Shown here: positions 20,218 through 34,242 of the stretch, one piece after another
How positions within the stretch are numbered: position 1 is the stretch's first letter
How the letters are laid out: each line of letters opens with the position of its first letter
NCBI RefSeq assembly: GCF_023614235.1
Contig: NZ_CP094264.1
Location: 4,030,001-4,094,000, forward strand
DNA: 64,000 nt
DNA from: Streptomyces sp. MRC013
GTDB lineage: Bacteria; Actinomycetota; Actinomycetes; Streptomycetales; Streptomycetaceae
Direction of reading: 5' to 3'
Translations under genes and position numbers: made by a program
The notes under the pieces: generated by a model
Databases searched by the model: none
The model's input: the letters and a program-made list of their open reading frames with translations, nothing else
Told to the model about the DNA's origin: nothing

Positions 20218-21195
20218 ATGAAGACAGCCACCGCAGATCCCGCCACGGCCGCGCGGCCCGGACTGCTCACCCGCACGAAGCGCTCCTACGACCGGCACTG
20301 GTACGCCTGGGCCATGGTGCTGCCGGTGGTGCTGGTCGTCGGCGTGCTGGTCGCCTACCCGCTGGGCCGGGGGCTCTACCTGTCGTTCACCGACGCCGAC
20401 GAGCTCAACGTCGCCAAGCAACTCGGCGCGACCGAGATCCCGGCCACCTACCGGTTCGTCGGCCTCGACAACTACCGGCGGGTGCTGTCCGGCGCCGACG
20501 GCGAGTTCTACCCCAAGCTCCTGTGGACCGTGGTGTGGACCGCGTCGTGCGTGTTCTTCCACTACACGATCGGCCTGGGCCTCGCCCTGCTGCTCAACCG
20601 CAGGGTCAGGGGCCGCTCCCTCTACCGGGTGCTGCTCGTCCTGCCCTGGGCGGTCCCGGCGTTCGTCGCCACCTACGTCTGGCGCATGATGTACAACTCC
20701 GAGTCCGGCGTCTTCAACGCCGTCCTCGGCCTGCTCGGCGTCGGCCCCGTCGACTGGCTCGGCGACACCTTCATGCAGAAGGCCGCCGTCGTCGGCGTCA
20801 ACGTGTGGCTCGGCGTGCCCTTCATGATGGTCGCCGTCCTCGGCGGCCTCCAGTCCATCCCCGGCGAGCAGTACGAGGCCGCCGAGATGGACGGCGCCGG
20901 CGCCTGGCAGCGGTTCCGCCACGTCACCCTGCCCGGCCTGCGCCCGGTCAGCGCCACGGTGATCCTGCTCGGCACCATCTGGACGTTCAACATGTTCCCG
21001 ATCATCTACCTGATGCTCGGCGAGGCGAACGCCATGCACAGCGAGATCCTCGTGACGTACGCCTACCGGCTCGCCTTCGGCTCGGTCCGCGACTACGCGG
21101 GCGCCGCCACGTACGGCATCCTCATCCTCTCGATGCTGCTGGTCTTCGCCGTCCTCTACCGCCGTACGCCCGCCCGCAGGGAGGCCGCCCGATGA
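20218..21195 (+). CDS. malF: Maltose ABC transporter permease MalF
   Basis: A 325-residue inner-membrane subunit with six main helices (first: WAMVLPVVLVVGVLVAYPLG). The cytoplasmic EAA loop that docks the ATPase reads GEQYEAAEMDGAGAWQRFRHVTLPGLRP, the expected motif. Loop LNVAKQLGATEIPATYRFVGLDNYRRV lies on the outer face between helices 1 and 2. It lacks the extra N-terminal helices and large P2 domain of enteric MalF, as usual in Gram-positives. It follows malE by 83 bases containing a hairpin and overlaps malG by four bases (ATGA). No ATPase gene is present; Streptomyces use the shared ATPase MsiK encoded elsewhere. Confidence 0.93.
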   Translation: MKTATADPATAARPGLLTRTKRSYDRHWYAWAMVLPVVLVVGVLVAYPLGRGLYLSFTDADELNVAKQLGATEIPATYRFVGLDNYRRVLSGADGEFYPKLLWTVVWTASCVFFHYTIGLGLALLLNRRVRGRSLYRVLLVLPWAVPAFVATYVWRMMYNSESGVFNAVLGLLGVGPVDWLGDTFMQKAAVVGVNVWLGVPFMMVAVLGGLQSIPGEQYEAAEMDGAGAWQRFRHVTLPGLRPVSATVILLGTIWTFNMFPIIYLMLGEANAMHSEILVTYAYRLAFGSVRDYAGAATYGILILSMLLVFAVLYRRTPARREAAR

Positions 21196-22138
21196 GCACG
21201 GTGACCGAACCCCGGGACAGCGCCCCGGCGGACCGCGCCGCGGCGGGCGCGCCCGGCACCGCCGGTTCCGGCCCCGGGTCCGGCGGCGCCCGCCGCCGCA
21301 CGGTCCGCGGCCGCGGGGAGCGCTCCCCGCTCGCCTCGGCCGGCCTGCACGGCGCCCTGGTCCTCGCCTGCCTCGCCGCGGTCTTCCCGATCGCGTACAT
21401 GGTCTTCGTCTCGCTGCGCGGCCGGAACGGCTGGACCACGCCGACCAGCGCCGAGGGCGGCCTGGAGATCGGCAACTACGCGTACGTGCTCGGCGAGACC
21501 GGGTTCCCCCGCTGGTTCGCCAACTCGGTGCTCGTCGCCGCCGGCACCACGCTGATCGGCGTCCTCGTCGCGGCCTCCGCCGGCTACGCCGTCTCCCGGA
21601 TGCGCTTCCCCGGCCACAGGTCGCTGATCTGGGTGCTGCTCGTCACGCAGATGTTCCCCGTCGCCGTGCTGATCGTCGCCCTGTACAACATCCTGAGCGG
21701 CCTGGGCCTGCTCGACTCGCACCTCGGCCTGATCCTCACCTACTGCTCGGTGTCGGTGCCGTTCTGCGCCTGGATGATGAAGGGCTACTTCGACACGATC
21801 CCGTACGAGATCGACGAGGCCGGCCGGGTCGACGGACTCACCCCCTTCGGCACCTTCTACCGGCTGGTGTTGCCGCTGGCGAAGCCGGGCCTCGCCGTCA
21901 CCGCGTTCTACTCCTTCCTCACCGCGTGGGGGAGGTCGCCTTCGCCCGCGCCTTCCTCTCCACCGATTCGAAGCTCACGCTCTCGGTCGGCCTGCAGAGC
22001 TTCATCGGCCAGCACAAGGCCGAGTGGGGCTACCTCACGGCCTCCGCGGTGATGATCACGGTCCCGGCGGGCCTGGTGTTCCTCCTGGTCCAGCGCAACC
22101 TCGTCGCCGGCCTCACGGCGGGCGGCACCAAGGGCTGA
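21192..22138 (+). CDS. malG: Maltose ABC transporter permease MalG, frameshifted near the 3' end
   Basis: The ATG at 21192 overlaps the malF stop. After a glycine/arginine-rich N-terminus come helix 1 (LHGALVLACLAAVFPIAYMVFVSL) and the core helices. The EAA motif reads PYEIDEAGRVDGLTPFGTFYRLVLPLAKPG. The frame breaks in five G (21928-21932) that should be six (TAWGEVAFARAFL), and the last 68 residues (SVGLQSFIGQHKAEWGYLTASAVM...QRNLVAGLTAGGTKG) follow in the new frame. Rejoined length is about 315 residues, normal. The tail after the break is well conserved, so this looks like a missing G in the sequence. Confidence 0.9.
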
Positions 22139-22181
22139 ACACCGCCCGCACCCGACCCGCCCGCCCCGTACCGCCCCGGAC

Positions 22182-22226
22182 GGCGGTGCCGGGTCCGGCA
22201 GCCCCGCCGCCGGACCCGGCACCGCC
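22182..22226 (+). terminator. Inter-gene hairpin between malG and aglA
   Basis: A perfect 18-bp inverted repeat (GGCGGTGCCGGGTCCGGC / GCCGGACCCGGCACCGCC) with a 9-base loop lies 44 bases after malG and 26 bases before the aglA start. It may terminate part of the transcripts or stabilise the malEFG message; no U tract follows. Confidence 0.65.
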
Positions 22227-22251
22227 CCCGCCCCACTCCACGAGGGAAGAC

Positions 22252-23892
22252 ATGACCCAGCACCTCGCTGCCGCCACCGCCTCGACCACCGACTGGTGGA
22301 GGGAAGCGGTGATCTACCAGGTCTACCCGCGCAGCTTCGCCGACGGCGACGGCGACGGCATGGGCGACCTCGGAGGCGTCCGCAGCCGCCTGCCGTACCT
22401 GAGGGACCTCGGCGTCGACGCCGTCTGGCTGAGCCCCTTCTACGCCTCCCCGCAGGCCGACGCCGGGTACGACGTCGCCGACTACCGGGCCGTCGACCCG
22501 GTGTTCGGCACCCTCCACGACGCCGACTCCCTCGTCCGCGAGGCCCACGAGCTGGGCCTGCGCCTCATCGTCGACCTCGTCCCCAACCACTCCTCCGACC
22601 GGCACGAGTGGTTCCGGCGCGCCCTGCGCGAGGGCCCCGGCTCCCCGCTGCGCGAGCGCTACCACTTCCGTCCCGGCAGGGGCGTCGACGGTGAACTGCC
22701 GCCCAACGACTGGGAGTCCGTCTTCGGCGGCCCCGCCTGGACCCGCGTCCCCGACGGCGAGTGGTACCTCCACCTGTTCGCGCCCGAGCAGCCCGACTTC
22801 AACTGGGACCACCCCGCCGTCCACGACGAGTTCCGCTCCGTCCTGCGCTTCTGGCTCGACAAGGGCGTCGACGGCTTCCGCGTGGACGTCGCCCACGGCC
22901 TGGTCAAGGCGCCGGGCCTGCCCGACATCGGAGCCCACGACCGGCTGAGGCTCCTCGGCGACGACGTGACGCCGTTTTTCGACCAGGACGGCGTCCACGA
23001 GATCTACCGCAGCTGGCGCAGGGTCCTGGAGGAGTACGGCGGGGAGCGCGTCCTCGTCGCCGAGGCGTGGACGCCGACGGTCGAGCGCACCGCCGGCTAC
23101 GTGCGCCCCGACGAGATGCACCAGGCGTTCAACTTCCAGTACCTGAGCACCCCCTGGGACGCCGTCGAGCTCCGCCGGGTCATCGACGCCTCCCTCACCG
23201 CGATGCGCTCCGTCGGCGCCCCCGCCACCTGGGTGCTCTCCAACCACGACGTCACCCGGCACACCACCCGCTTCGCCAACCCGCCCGGCCTCGGCACCCA
23301 GCTGCGCGAACCCGGCGACCGCGAGCTGGGCCTGCGCCGCGCCCGCGCCGCGACCCTGCTGATGCTGGCCCTGCCCGGCTCCGCCTACCTCTACCAGGGC
23401 GAGGAGCTCGGCCTGCCCGACGTCACCGACCTGCCGGACGAGGTGCGCCAGGACCCGTCGTTCTTCCGCGCCACCGGCCAGGACGGCTTCCGCGACGGCT
23501 GCCGCGTCCCGATCCCGTGGACCGCCGGGGGCAGCTCGTACGGCTTCGGCCCCGGCGGCAGCTGGCTGCCGCAACCCGCCGACTGGGGCGCCCTGAGCGT
23601 CGAGGCGCAGACCGGCGTGCCCGGCTCCACCCTGGAGCTGTACCGCACCGCCCTGCGCGTCCGCCGCGAGCAGCCGGGGCTCGGCGCGGGCGAGGCGGTG
23701 GAGTGGCTGGAGGCGCCCGGGGGCGTCCTGGCCTTCCGCCGCGACGGGTTCGCGTGCACCGCGAACACCACCGGCGAGCCGGTCCGCATCGCCGTACCCG
23801 GCCGGATGCTGCTCTCCAACGAGCCGGTCCGCGCCGGCATGGACGGCACGGCCGAACTGCCCGCCGACACGACCGCCTGGTGGGCGGTGTGA
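22252..23892 (+). CDS. aglA: Alpha-glucosidase / oligo-1,6-glucosidase-like GH13 enzyme
   Basis: A 546-residue cytoplasmic GH13 enzyme that should release glucose from imported maltose and maltodextrins. Conserved regions run in order: VIYQVYPRSFADGDGDGMGDL, GYDVADYRAVDPVFGT, VDLVPNHSS (region I), DGFRVDVAHG with nucleophile Asp212, VLVAEAWT with acid/base Glu271, and WVLSNHDVTRH with Asp333. There is no signal peptide. GAGGGAAG precedes the ATG by about six bases. From memory AglA follows malG in S. coelicolor as well. The 113-base gap to malG holds a hairpin, so expression may be lower than that of malEFG. The next gene has its own promoter. Confidence 0.92.
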   Translation: MTQHLAAATASTTDWWREAVIYQVYPRSFADGDGDGMGDLGGVRSRLPYLRDLGVDAVWLSPFYASPQADAGYDVADYRAVDPVFGTLHDADSLVREAHELGLRLIVDLVPNHSSDRHEWFRRALREGPGSPLRERYHFRPGRGVDGELPPNDWESVFGGPAWTRVPDGEWYLHLFAPEQPDFNWDHPAVHDEFRSVLRFWLDKGVDGFRVDVAHGLVKAPGLPDIGAHDRLRLLGDDVTPFFDQDGVHEIYRSWRRVLEEYGGERVLVAEAWTPTVERTAGYVRPDEMHQAFNFQYLSTPWDAVELRRVIDASLTAMRSVGAPATWVLSNHDVTRHTTRFANPPGLGTQLREPGDRELGLRRARAATLLMLALPGSAYLYQGEELGLPDVTDLPDEVRQDPSFFRATGQDGFRDGCRVPIPWTAGGSSYGFGPGGSWLPQPADWGALSVEAQTGVPGSTLELYRTALRVRREQPGLGAGEAVEWLEAPGGVLAFRRDGFACTANTTGEPVRIAVPGRMLLSNEPVRAGMDGTAELPADTTAWWAV

Positions 23893-24254
23893 CCCTCCCC
23901 CCGTCGCGGGGCCCCGGTGATCCGACCGCCGGCACCCCGCGCCTCGTGGACACCGCACTCCGGGCGGGGTGGGCGAGGCGACCGCCGGCCGGGTCCTCCC
24001 GGTGCGAGCGGCTCGCCGCGCGCGGCGTCCCGTCCGTCCCCCTCGACGGCTTCGACGAGCACGCCGACGCCCACCCCGCCCCGTCCGACGGCCCGGCCGC
24101 GGTCCGCCGGCCCCGCCGGCCCCGCCGGCCGCCGACGGGCCGGAAGCGCGGCCGGACACGGCACTGCCGCGAGGACGGGCCGGGGCCCCGGCGGGCACAC
24201 GGGCCCCGGGCCCCGCGGCGGCGGCCCGCACGCGGGCGGGGCGCGTCGCAGGGG
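23893..24254. other. Gene-free spacer before the pullulanase promoter
   Basis: Between the aglA stop and the pullulanase promoter I see only G/C-rich sequence with short repeats of CCGGC/GCCGG type and no coding signature. A tandem run of (CGGCCCCGC)-like units lies near 24100-24130. Confidence 0.4.
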
Positions 24255-24283
24255 TTGACCCCGCGGCGGACGGCTCGTACGGT
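24255..24283 (+). promoter_or_regulatory. HrdB-type promoter for the pullulanase gene
   Basis: TTGACC (24255-24260) and TACGGT (24278-24283) are separated by 17 bases, a good match to the vegetative Streptomyces promoter. Transcription would begin near 24290, directly ahead of the MalR-like operator. Confidence 0.7.
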
Positions 24284-24297
24284 CACGCCCGAAAACC

Positions 24298-24318
24298 CTT
24301 GCCGTCGCTTGCAGCAAG
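24298..24318 (+). promoter_or_regulatory. Putative MalR operator at the pullulanase start site
   Basis: CTTGC (24298-24302) is followed by the perfect palindrome CTTGCAGCAAG (24308-24318). The elements match those upstream of malE. Placed just after the predicted start of transcription, a repressor bound here would block it, so the pullulanase is probably part of the MalR regulon. Confidence 0.65.
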
Positions 24319-24401
24319 AACTTCCACCGGCCTCGCGGGCATGGCGCGTTGCCGTACGAGCGCCCCCGCCGCATCCGCACCTCCCTTCCCCAGGAGGAGA
24401 C

Positions 24402-29782
<5,381 letters not shown>

Positions 29783-29883
29783 GGGCCGTCCCCGGCCCCG
29801 GGGGCGGGCGCGGCCGGTCCGGCGCGGCCGGCGCCGCCGCGAAACCGGGCCCGCGCTCCCCGCCGCCCGTCCCCCCGCACCCC

Positions 29884-29933
29884 GGCCGCCGCCGTTGGAA
29901 GGGCCGGAGGCCGCCCTTCCAACGGCGGCGGCC
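29884..29933. terminator. Strong hairpin after the pullulanase gene
   Basis: A perfect 21-bp inverted repeat (left arm 29884-29904, right arm 29913-29933, core GTTGGAAGGGC / GCCCTTCCAAC) with an 8-base loop stands 100 bases past the stop. It ends only 24 bases before the next start codon, so it may also be part of that gene's leader. Confidence 0.7.
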
Positions 29934-29957
29934 GCACGGTCCGTTACGCTCCGGGGC

Positions 29958-30320
29958 ATGACCACAGCGGACCAGGACACCCCCGGTGCGGAGGACGCGC
30001 CGGACACCCCGGGGACGGCGGCCCCGGAGCCCGCCGGGGACGACGCGCCCGGGCAGCCCCATGACGGCCTGACGCCGCGCCAGGCACGCCGGCTGCGGAT
30101 CGTCGTCGCGACGGTCCTGCTGGTCACCCTCGCCGCCGTCCTCGCACTGCGCCTGGCGAGCCGGACCTCGGTCCTCGTCGTCGGCGTGTACGGGCTGGCG
30201 ATGGTCCTGTGCGGCGTGGTGATCGAGCTCAGCCGCCACGGCCGCACCCGCCTGGGCACCTGGCTCCTCGGCACCGGCCTCCTCGCCGCCCTCGCCGCCG
30301 ACTGGCTCCTGCTGCCCTGA
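29958..30320 (+). CDS. Small membrane protein with acidic N-terminus
   Basis: A 120-residue protein whose first 42 residues are acidic and proline-rich (likely disordered, cytosolic). It then has three hydrophobic helices (IVVATVLLVTLAAVLAL; VLVVGVYGLAMVLCGVVIEL; LGTWLLGTGLLAALAADWLLL). No family motif is recognised and the function is unknown. The ATG lies 24 bases after the large hairpin. It runs convergent to the gene ending at 30341, 20 bases away. Confidence 0.7.
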   Translation: MTTADQDTPGAEDAPDTPGTAAPEPAGDDAPGQPHDGLTPRQARRLRIVVATVLLVTLAAVLALRLASRTSVLVVGVYGLAMVLCGVVIELSRHGRTRLGTWLLGTGLLAALAADWLLLP

Positions 30321-30340
30321 CCGGACCGCTTTGGGGCCGC

Positions 30341-32308
30341 TCAGCGCAGGGCGTCGATCCGCGTCCCGTCCTCCAGCCTCCCGGTCAGGTCCACCCGCGT
30401 GCCCCGCTCCGCCCCGACCGCCAGCAGCCTCCCGGAGGCGTCGCCCTCGACCCCGCCGGAGACGGCCAGCGACGCCACCCCCGGACTGCCCGCCGCCAGC
30501 ACGTGCCACCGGTCGTCCGGGTCCCTCCACAGCACCCCGGCCAGTACGTGCGGTTCGCGGGTGCCGCAGGCCGGCGAGTCCTCCACCCTCGCCGCCACCA
30601 CCCCCGTCGGGAGCGGCCCGTCCGGTCCGGAGGCCGGCGCGGGCGCCTGGAACTGCGTCAGCACCCTGCTGCCCGGCCCCCGCCACGTCTCCGCGCGCGT
30701 GCAGAGCCACGCCGCCGTCCCGGTGCCCGGGCCGGGCAACTCCTGCTCGGCGAACCGCCACGAGTTCACCGACCGCACGCCCAGCGCCCGCACCGACGGC
30801 AGCAGGCACGCCGTACGCGCCCACTCCCGCAGGGCGTCGCGGCCCGCCACGTCCGCGGGGCCCGACGGCGGACCCGACGTCAGCCGGACCGGGGTCAGTT
30901 CGCCCAGGTCCGTCAGGACCCGCGCCGCCACCCCGTCCCGCACCTCCAGGACCTCCCACGACCGGCAGCGGCCCGCCGCGGCGGGGCTCTGCATCGGCGC
31001 CGTCACCCCGGCCGCGTCCCGTGCCAGGGGCCGCGTGCCCCCGTCCGGCAGCAGCAGGTCCCGCACGGTCACCTCCCGTACCCAGGGCGCCGTCAGGTAC
31101 CGCACGTTGGAGTGCGTGCGCCCCACCACCAGGGCCGCCGACGCGGCGGTGTCCGCCCCGTCCGTACGGGCGAAGTCCAGTGCCGCCGCCTCCGCGCCCT
31201 CCTCCGGCTCGGCGTACCGCACCGCCCGCAGCCCGTCGTGGAACAGCACCACGCGCGCACCGTCCACCCCGCCCGCGAACAGCAACTGCGGCGGGCCCAT
31301 CGGCGGCCCCGGCGGCGTGCCCGGCGTCGCCGACGTCCGCACCCGGGAGCCGGGCCGCGCCCACACCGCGAGCGCCCGCCGCAGCAGCGCCTCGTCGCCG
31401 GCCAGCCCGCCCCGCGCCGGCCACACCGAGAAGTCCGTGCGGGACGAGTGCTGCCACGCCGCCGGCGCGACCCGCCGCAGCTTCGCCGGGTCCAGCGCCG
31501 CCTCCGACACCGGGTTGCGCGCGTACGGCGGCGCCGCCGCGCCGTCCGGTCCCCAGCCCCCGCCGGGCAGCCCCAGCAGCGCCCCGCACACCACCGCCGC
31601 CGCACCCGCCGCGAGCGCCGCCCGCACGTGCTGCCGCCGCCGCATCAGGTCCGTGGGCCGTGCCTGGAGCGAACACGGGTCGAACTCCGGCGACTCCAGC
31701 AGCGCCCCGCCGTCCGCCCCGATCCGGTCCGCCTCCGCCAGGGCCGCCTTCGGATCCGCGACGCCCGCCGCGGCCAGTGCCCGCCGCACCTCCGCGTCGT
31801 CCTGCCGCTCCAGACCGCGCAGCACGCACGCGGCGCGCCCCGCGCCCGACAGGGCCGCCATCCGCTGGTCCAGGGCCAGCTCGTCGGCGCCGCCCGACCG
31901 GGGGAACAGCCGCAGCCCCCACACCATGGGCAGCAGCGGCGGCAGCTGGGCCCGCCTCGGCCGGGCCGGGCGCCGCAGCGGCAGGCCGGCCTCCAGCGCC
32001 TGCCGCAGCACCCGGCCGCGGACGTACGCGTACCCCGGGCCCGCGGCGCCCCCCGGACCCGGCGCCGCCCCGTCGCCCACCGCCGTGCGGCGCCGGGGCA
32101 GCGACCGCTGGACCAGCGCGTGCGCGGTGAGGACGCGCCGGTTGCGGCCGAGGGACGGCGGCAGCACCAGGTAGGCGATGCGGACCAGCCGCGGGTAGTG
32201 CTCGACGAGCGCCGCCTCGGCCTGCTCCACGTCGACGGGGGCGGCGCCGGAGGCCCCGGCACGGGACTCCGCGGCTCTTCGGGTGCGCTGGGCTTCCTGG
32301 GTGCTCAC
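30341..32308 (-). CDS. Single-pass membrane protein with sigma-70-like N-terminal region
   Basis: A 655-residue protein from a GTG at 32308. Residues about 30-75 (EQAEAALVEHYPRLVRIAYLVLP and the following helix) resemble region 2 of ECF sigma factors. Residues about 140-220 are helical, with PKAALAEADRIGAD. One membrane helix follows at about 228-245 ([19 protein letters not shown]), then a large outside domain of about 400 residues with repeated beta-strand patterns (LLFAGGVDGARVVLFHDGLRAVRY; WRDPDDRWHVLAAGSPGVASLAV). I know similar Streptomyces proteins only as hypotheticals. A membrane-tethered regulator is an inference. No other gene on its strand is close. Confidence 0.75.
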   Translation of the reverse strand: MSTQEAQRTRRAAESRAGASGAAPVDVEQAEAALVEHYPRLVRIAYLVLPPSLGRNRRVLTAHALVQRSLPRRRTAVGDGAAPGPGGAAGPGYAYVRGRVLRQALEAGLPLRRPARPRRAQLPPLLPMVWGLRLFPRSGGADELALDQRMAALSGAGRAACVLRGLERQDDAEVRRALAAAGVADPKAALAEADRIGADGGALLESPEFDPCSLQARPTDLMRRRQHVRAALAAGAAAVVCGALLGLPGGGWGPDGAAAPPYARNPVSEAALDPAKLRRVAPAAWQHSSRTDFSVWPARGGLAGDEALLRRALAVWARPGSRVRTSATPGTPPGPPMGPPQLLFAGGVDGARVVLFHDGLRAVRYAEPEEGAEAAALDFARTDGADTAASAALVVGRTHSNVRYLTAPWVREVTVRDLLLPDGGTRPLARDAAGVTAPMQSPAAAGRCRSWEVLEVRDGVAARVLTDLGELTPVRLTSGPPSGPADVAGRDALREWARTACLLPSVRALGVRSVNSWRFAEQELPGPGTGTAAWLCTRAETWRGPGSRVLTQFQAPAPASGPDGPLPTGVVAARVEDSPACGTREPHVLAGVLWRDPDDRWHVLAAGSPGVASLAVSGGVEGDASGRLLAVGAERGTRVDLTGRLEDGTRIDALR

Positions 32309-32532
32309 GCCCAGCGCAACGAGCGACGGTGGGGTTGGTCACCTCGCGCCCCGGCCGGTCGCCGCCGCGCCGCGCGTCCCGCTCCGGCGCGCGCACCCGC
32401 CGCGGGCCCCCGGCCCCCGGGCGCGTTCCCGTGGACCGGGACGCGGAACCGCCGGCACCGGAGGGCGGGGGAGGCGGCCGGACCGGGCGGCGGTGCGCGG
32501 CGGGGCGGGCCGCGGCGGCGCCGGGCCCGCCC

Positions 32533-33528
32533 CTACGGCCCGAGGACCTTCGCCTCCAGTTCGGGGTCGACGCCCACCGGGTCCCGGTCCGCCCGCTGCG
32601 GCGCCTCGCCGCCGAGGCCGCGCAGCCACTCCCACGTGTCGGCGACGGTCTCCTCGACGGGGCGGCACCGCAGGCCGGAGGCGATCGCCTTGCTCACGTC
32701 GGCGCCGTGCATCGCGTCGTGCGCCTCGCCCGGCGGGATCCACACGGGCAGCCCCGTCCACGGCTCGATGCCGGCGGCGAGGATCCGGTCGGGCGGGGTC
32801 CAGCGCAGCTCGGCGTCCGAGCCGGTCACCCGGACGCAGGCGTCCAGCAGTTCGCCCATGGTCGCGTGCCCCGGCCGGCTCGCCAGGTCGTAGGGGCCGG
32901 CCAGTCCGCCCTCGGCGCCGTCCAGCAGCCATCCGGCCAGATCCCGTGCGTCGACGTACTGCAGCGGCAGGTCGTGCGGCCCCGGCGCGAGGACCGGGCC
33001 GCCGCGCGCGATCCGGTTCAGCCACCACGGCAGCCGGCCCACGTTCTCCCCCGGCCCCAGGATCAGCCCCGCCCGCACCAGCAGCGTGCGCTCCGGGCCG
33101 AACGCCCCGACCGCCGCCAGTTCCCCGCCCCGCTTGGCGCGTGCGTACGGCACGTCGTCCCCGTCGTCCGGGGACGCCTCCACGACCGGCTTGTCCTCGC
33201 GCAGTTCGGCCACCCGCGGCCACTCGTACACGGAGCAGCTCGACACGTAGCAGTACCGCCCCGCCCGTTCCGCCAGCAGCCGGGCCGCGTCCCGTACCGC
33301 CGAGGGCGCGCCCGACCAGGTGTCGACGACCGCGTCCCACGCGCCCTCGCGCAGCGCGGACAGGCCTGCTCCGTCCGGTACCGACCGGTCGCCGCGCAGC
33401 ACCGTCGCACCGGGAGGCGGTTCGTGCCGCCCCCGGTGGAACACCGTCACCTCCCAGCCGCGGTCGAGCGCGGCCTCGGCCACGGTGCGCCCCACGAACT
33501 CCGTACCACCCAGGATCAGAAGTCTCAT
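32533..33528 (-). CDS. NAD(P)-dependent epimerase/reductase
   Basis: A 331-residue extended short-chain dehydrogenase/reductase. The Rossmann loop is RLLILGGTEFVGRTVAEAAL at the very N-terminus. VYEWP appears where the YxxxK-type tyrosine region begins (YVSSCSVYEWP), and PYARAKRGGELA supplies the Tyr-Lys pair (Y...K). LLVRAGLILGPGENVGRLPWW and LQYVDARDLAGWLLDG complete the epimerase pattern. It is close to the plant-type CSP41/isoflavone-reductase-like group, with unknown substrate. It is cytoplasmic and monocistronic. Confidence 0.83.
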   Translation of the reverse strand: MRLLILGGTEFVGRTVAEAALDRGWEVTVFHRGRHEPPPGATVLRGDRSVPDGAGLSALREGAWDAVVDTWSGAPSAVRDAARLLAERAGRYCYVSSCSVYEWPRVAELREDKPVVEASPDDGDDVPYARAKRGGELAAVGAFGPERTLLVRAGLILGPGENVGRLPWWLNRIARGGPVLAPGPHDLPLQYVDARDLAGWLLDGAEGGLAGPYDLASRPGHATMGELLDACVRVTGSDAELRWTPPDRILAAGIEPWTGLPVWIPPGEAHDAMHGADVSKAIASGLRCRPVEETVADTWEWLRGLGGEAPQRADRDPVGVDPELEAKVLGP

Positions 33529-33748
33529 GCCTCCGACTCTGCCCCGGAGTCCCCGCCCCGCCCAGCACTTCCGCTACCGGTGGAACAGCCGGAAGCGGAC
33601 ACTCCGTCCAAGCGGGAGCATGTTCCGGCCATGGCCGCGTCCCGCCCGCCGTCCCCCTCCCCGGCGGCGGGCGGGGCCCGCACGGCGGACCGCGCCCCGC
33701 CTCCGGCGCGGCGCGAACCGGCCTGGTGGCGGGGCGCCGCCGGGAACC

Positions 33749-34111
33749 CTACGACCGGGACAGGGCATCCCGCACGGCCTCCTCGGAGCGGCCGACGACC
33801 GCCGTGCCGTCGTCGGCGGTGATGATGGGCCGCTGGATGAGCCCGGGGCGGGCGGCGAGCGCCTCGATCCACCGCTCGCGGGAGGCCTCGTCCCGGGGCC
33901 AGTCCCGCACCCCCAGCTCCTTCGCGTCCGCCTCCTGGGTGCGGGTGATCTCCCACGGCTCCAGGCCGAGCCGCCCGAGGACGTCGCGGATCTCGTCGGC
34001 GGAGGGCACGTCCTCCAGGTACCGGCGGACCGTGTACCGGGCGCCCTCCCCGTCGAGGACGTCCAGCGCGCCACGGCACTTGGAACAGGCGGGATTGATC
34101 CAGATCTCCAT
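33749..34111 (-). CDS. ArsC/Spx-family reductase-like protein
   Basis: A 120-residue thioredoxin-fold protein starting MEIWINPACSKCRGALDVLD. The CxxC (Cys-Ser-Lys-Cys) lies where ArsC has its redox cysteine. It continues ARYTVRRYLEDVPSADEIRDVL, RPIITADDGTAVVGRSEEAV. The arsenate reductases of the ArsC-glutaredoxin type have similar length and the RP-I motif. Without an ars operon nearby, a general YffB/Spx-like reductase is equally likely. An in-frame GTG nine bases upstream is an alternative start. Confidence 0.82.
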   Translation of the reverse strand: MEIWINPACSKCRGALDVLDGEGARYTVRRYLEDVPSADEIRDVLGRLGLEPWEITRTQEADAKELGVRDWPRDEASRERWIEALAARPGLIQRPIITADDGTAVVGRSEEAVRDALSRS

Positions 34112-34242
34112 GCCGCCCACCGTACCGCGCAGTGCCTCGCACCCCGTCTGGCCAGGGCCGTCTGTCAGTGCCCGCCGGTAGAATCGAAGCAGTCGGTGAG
34201 GGTCCGGGCAGGGCCTTCACACCCCGCACCGGGAGGTCGCCG

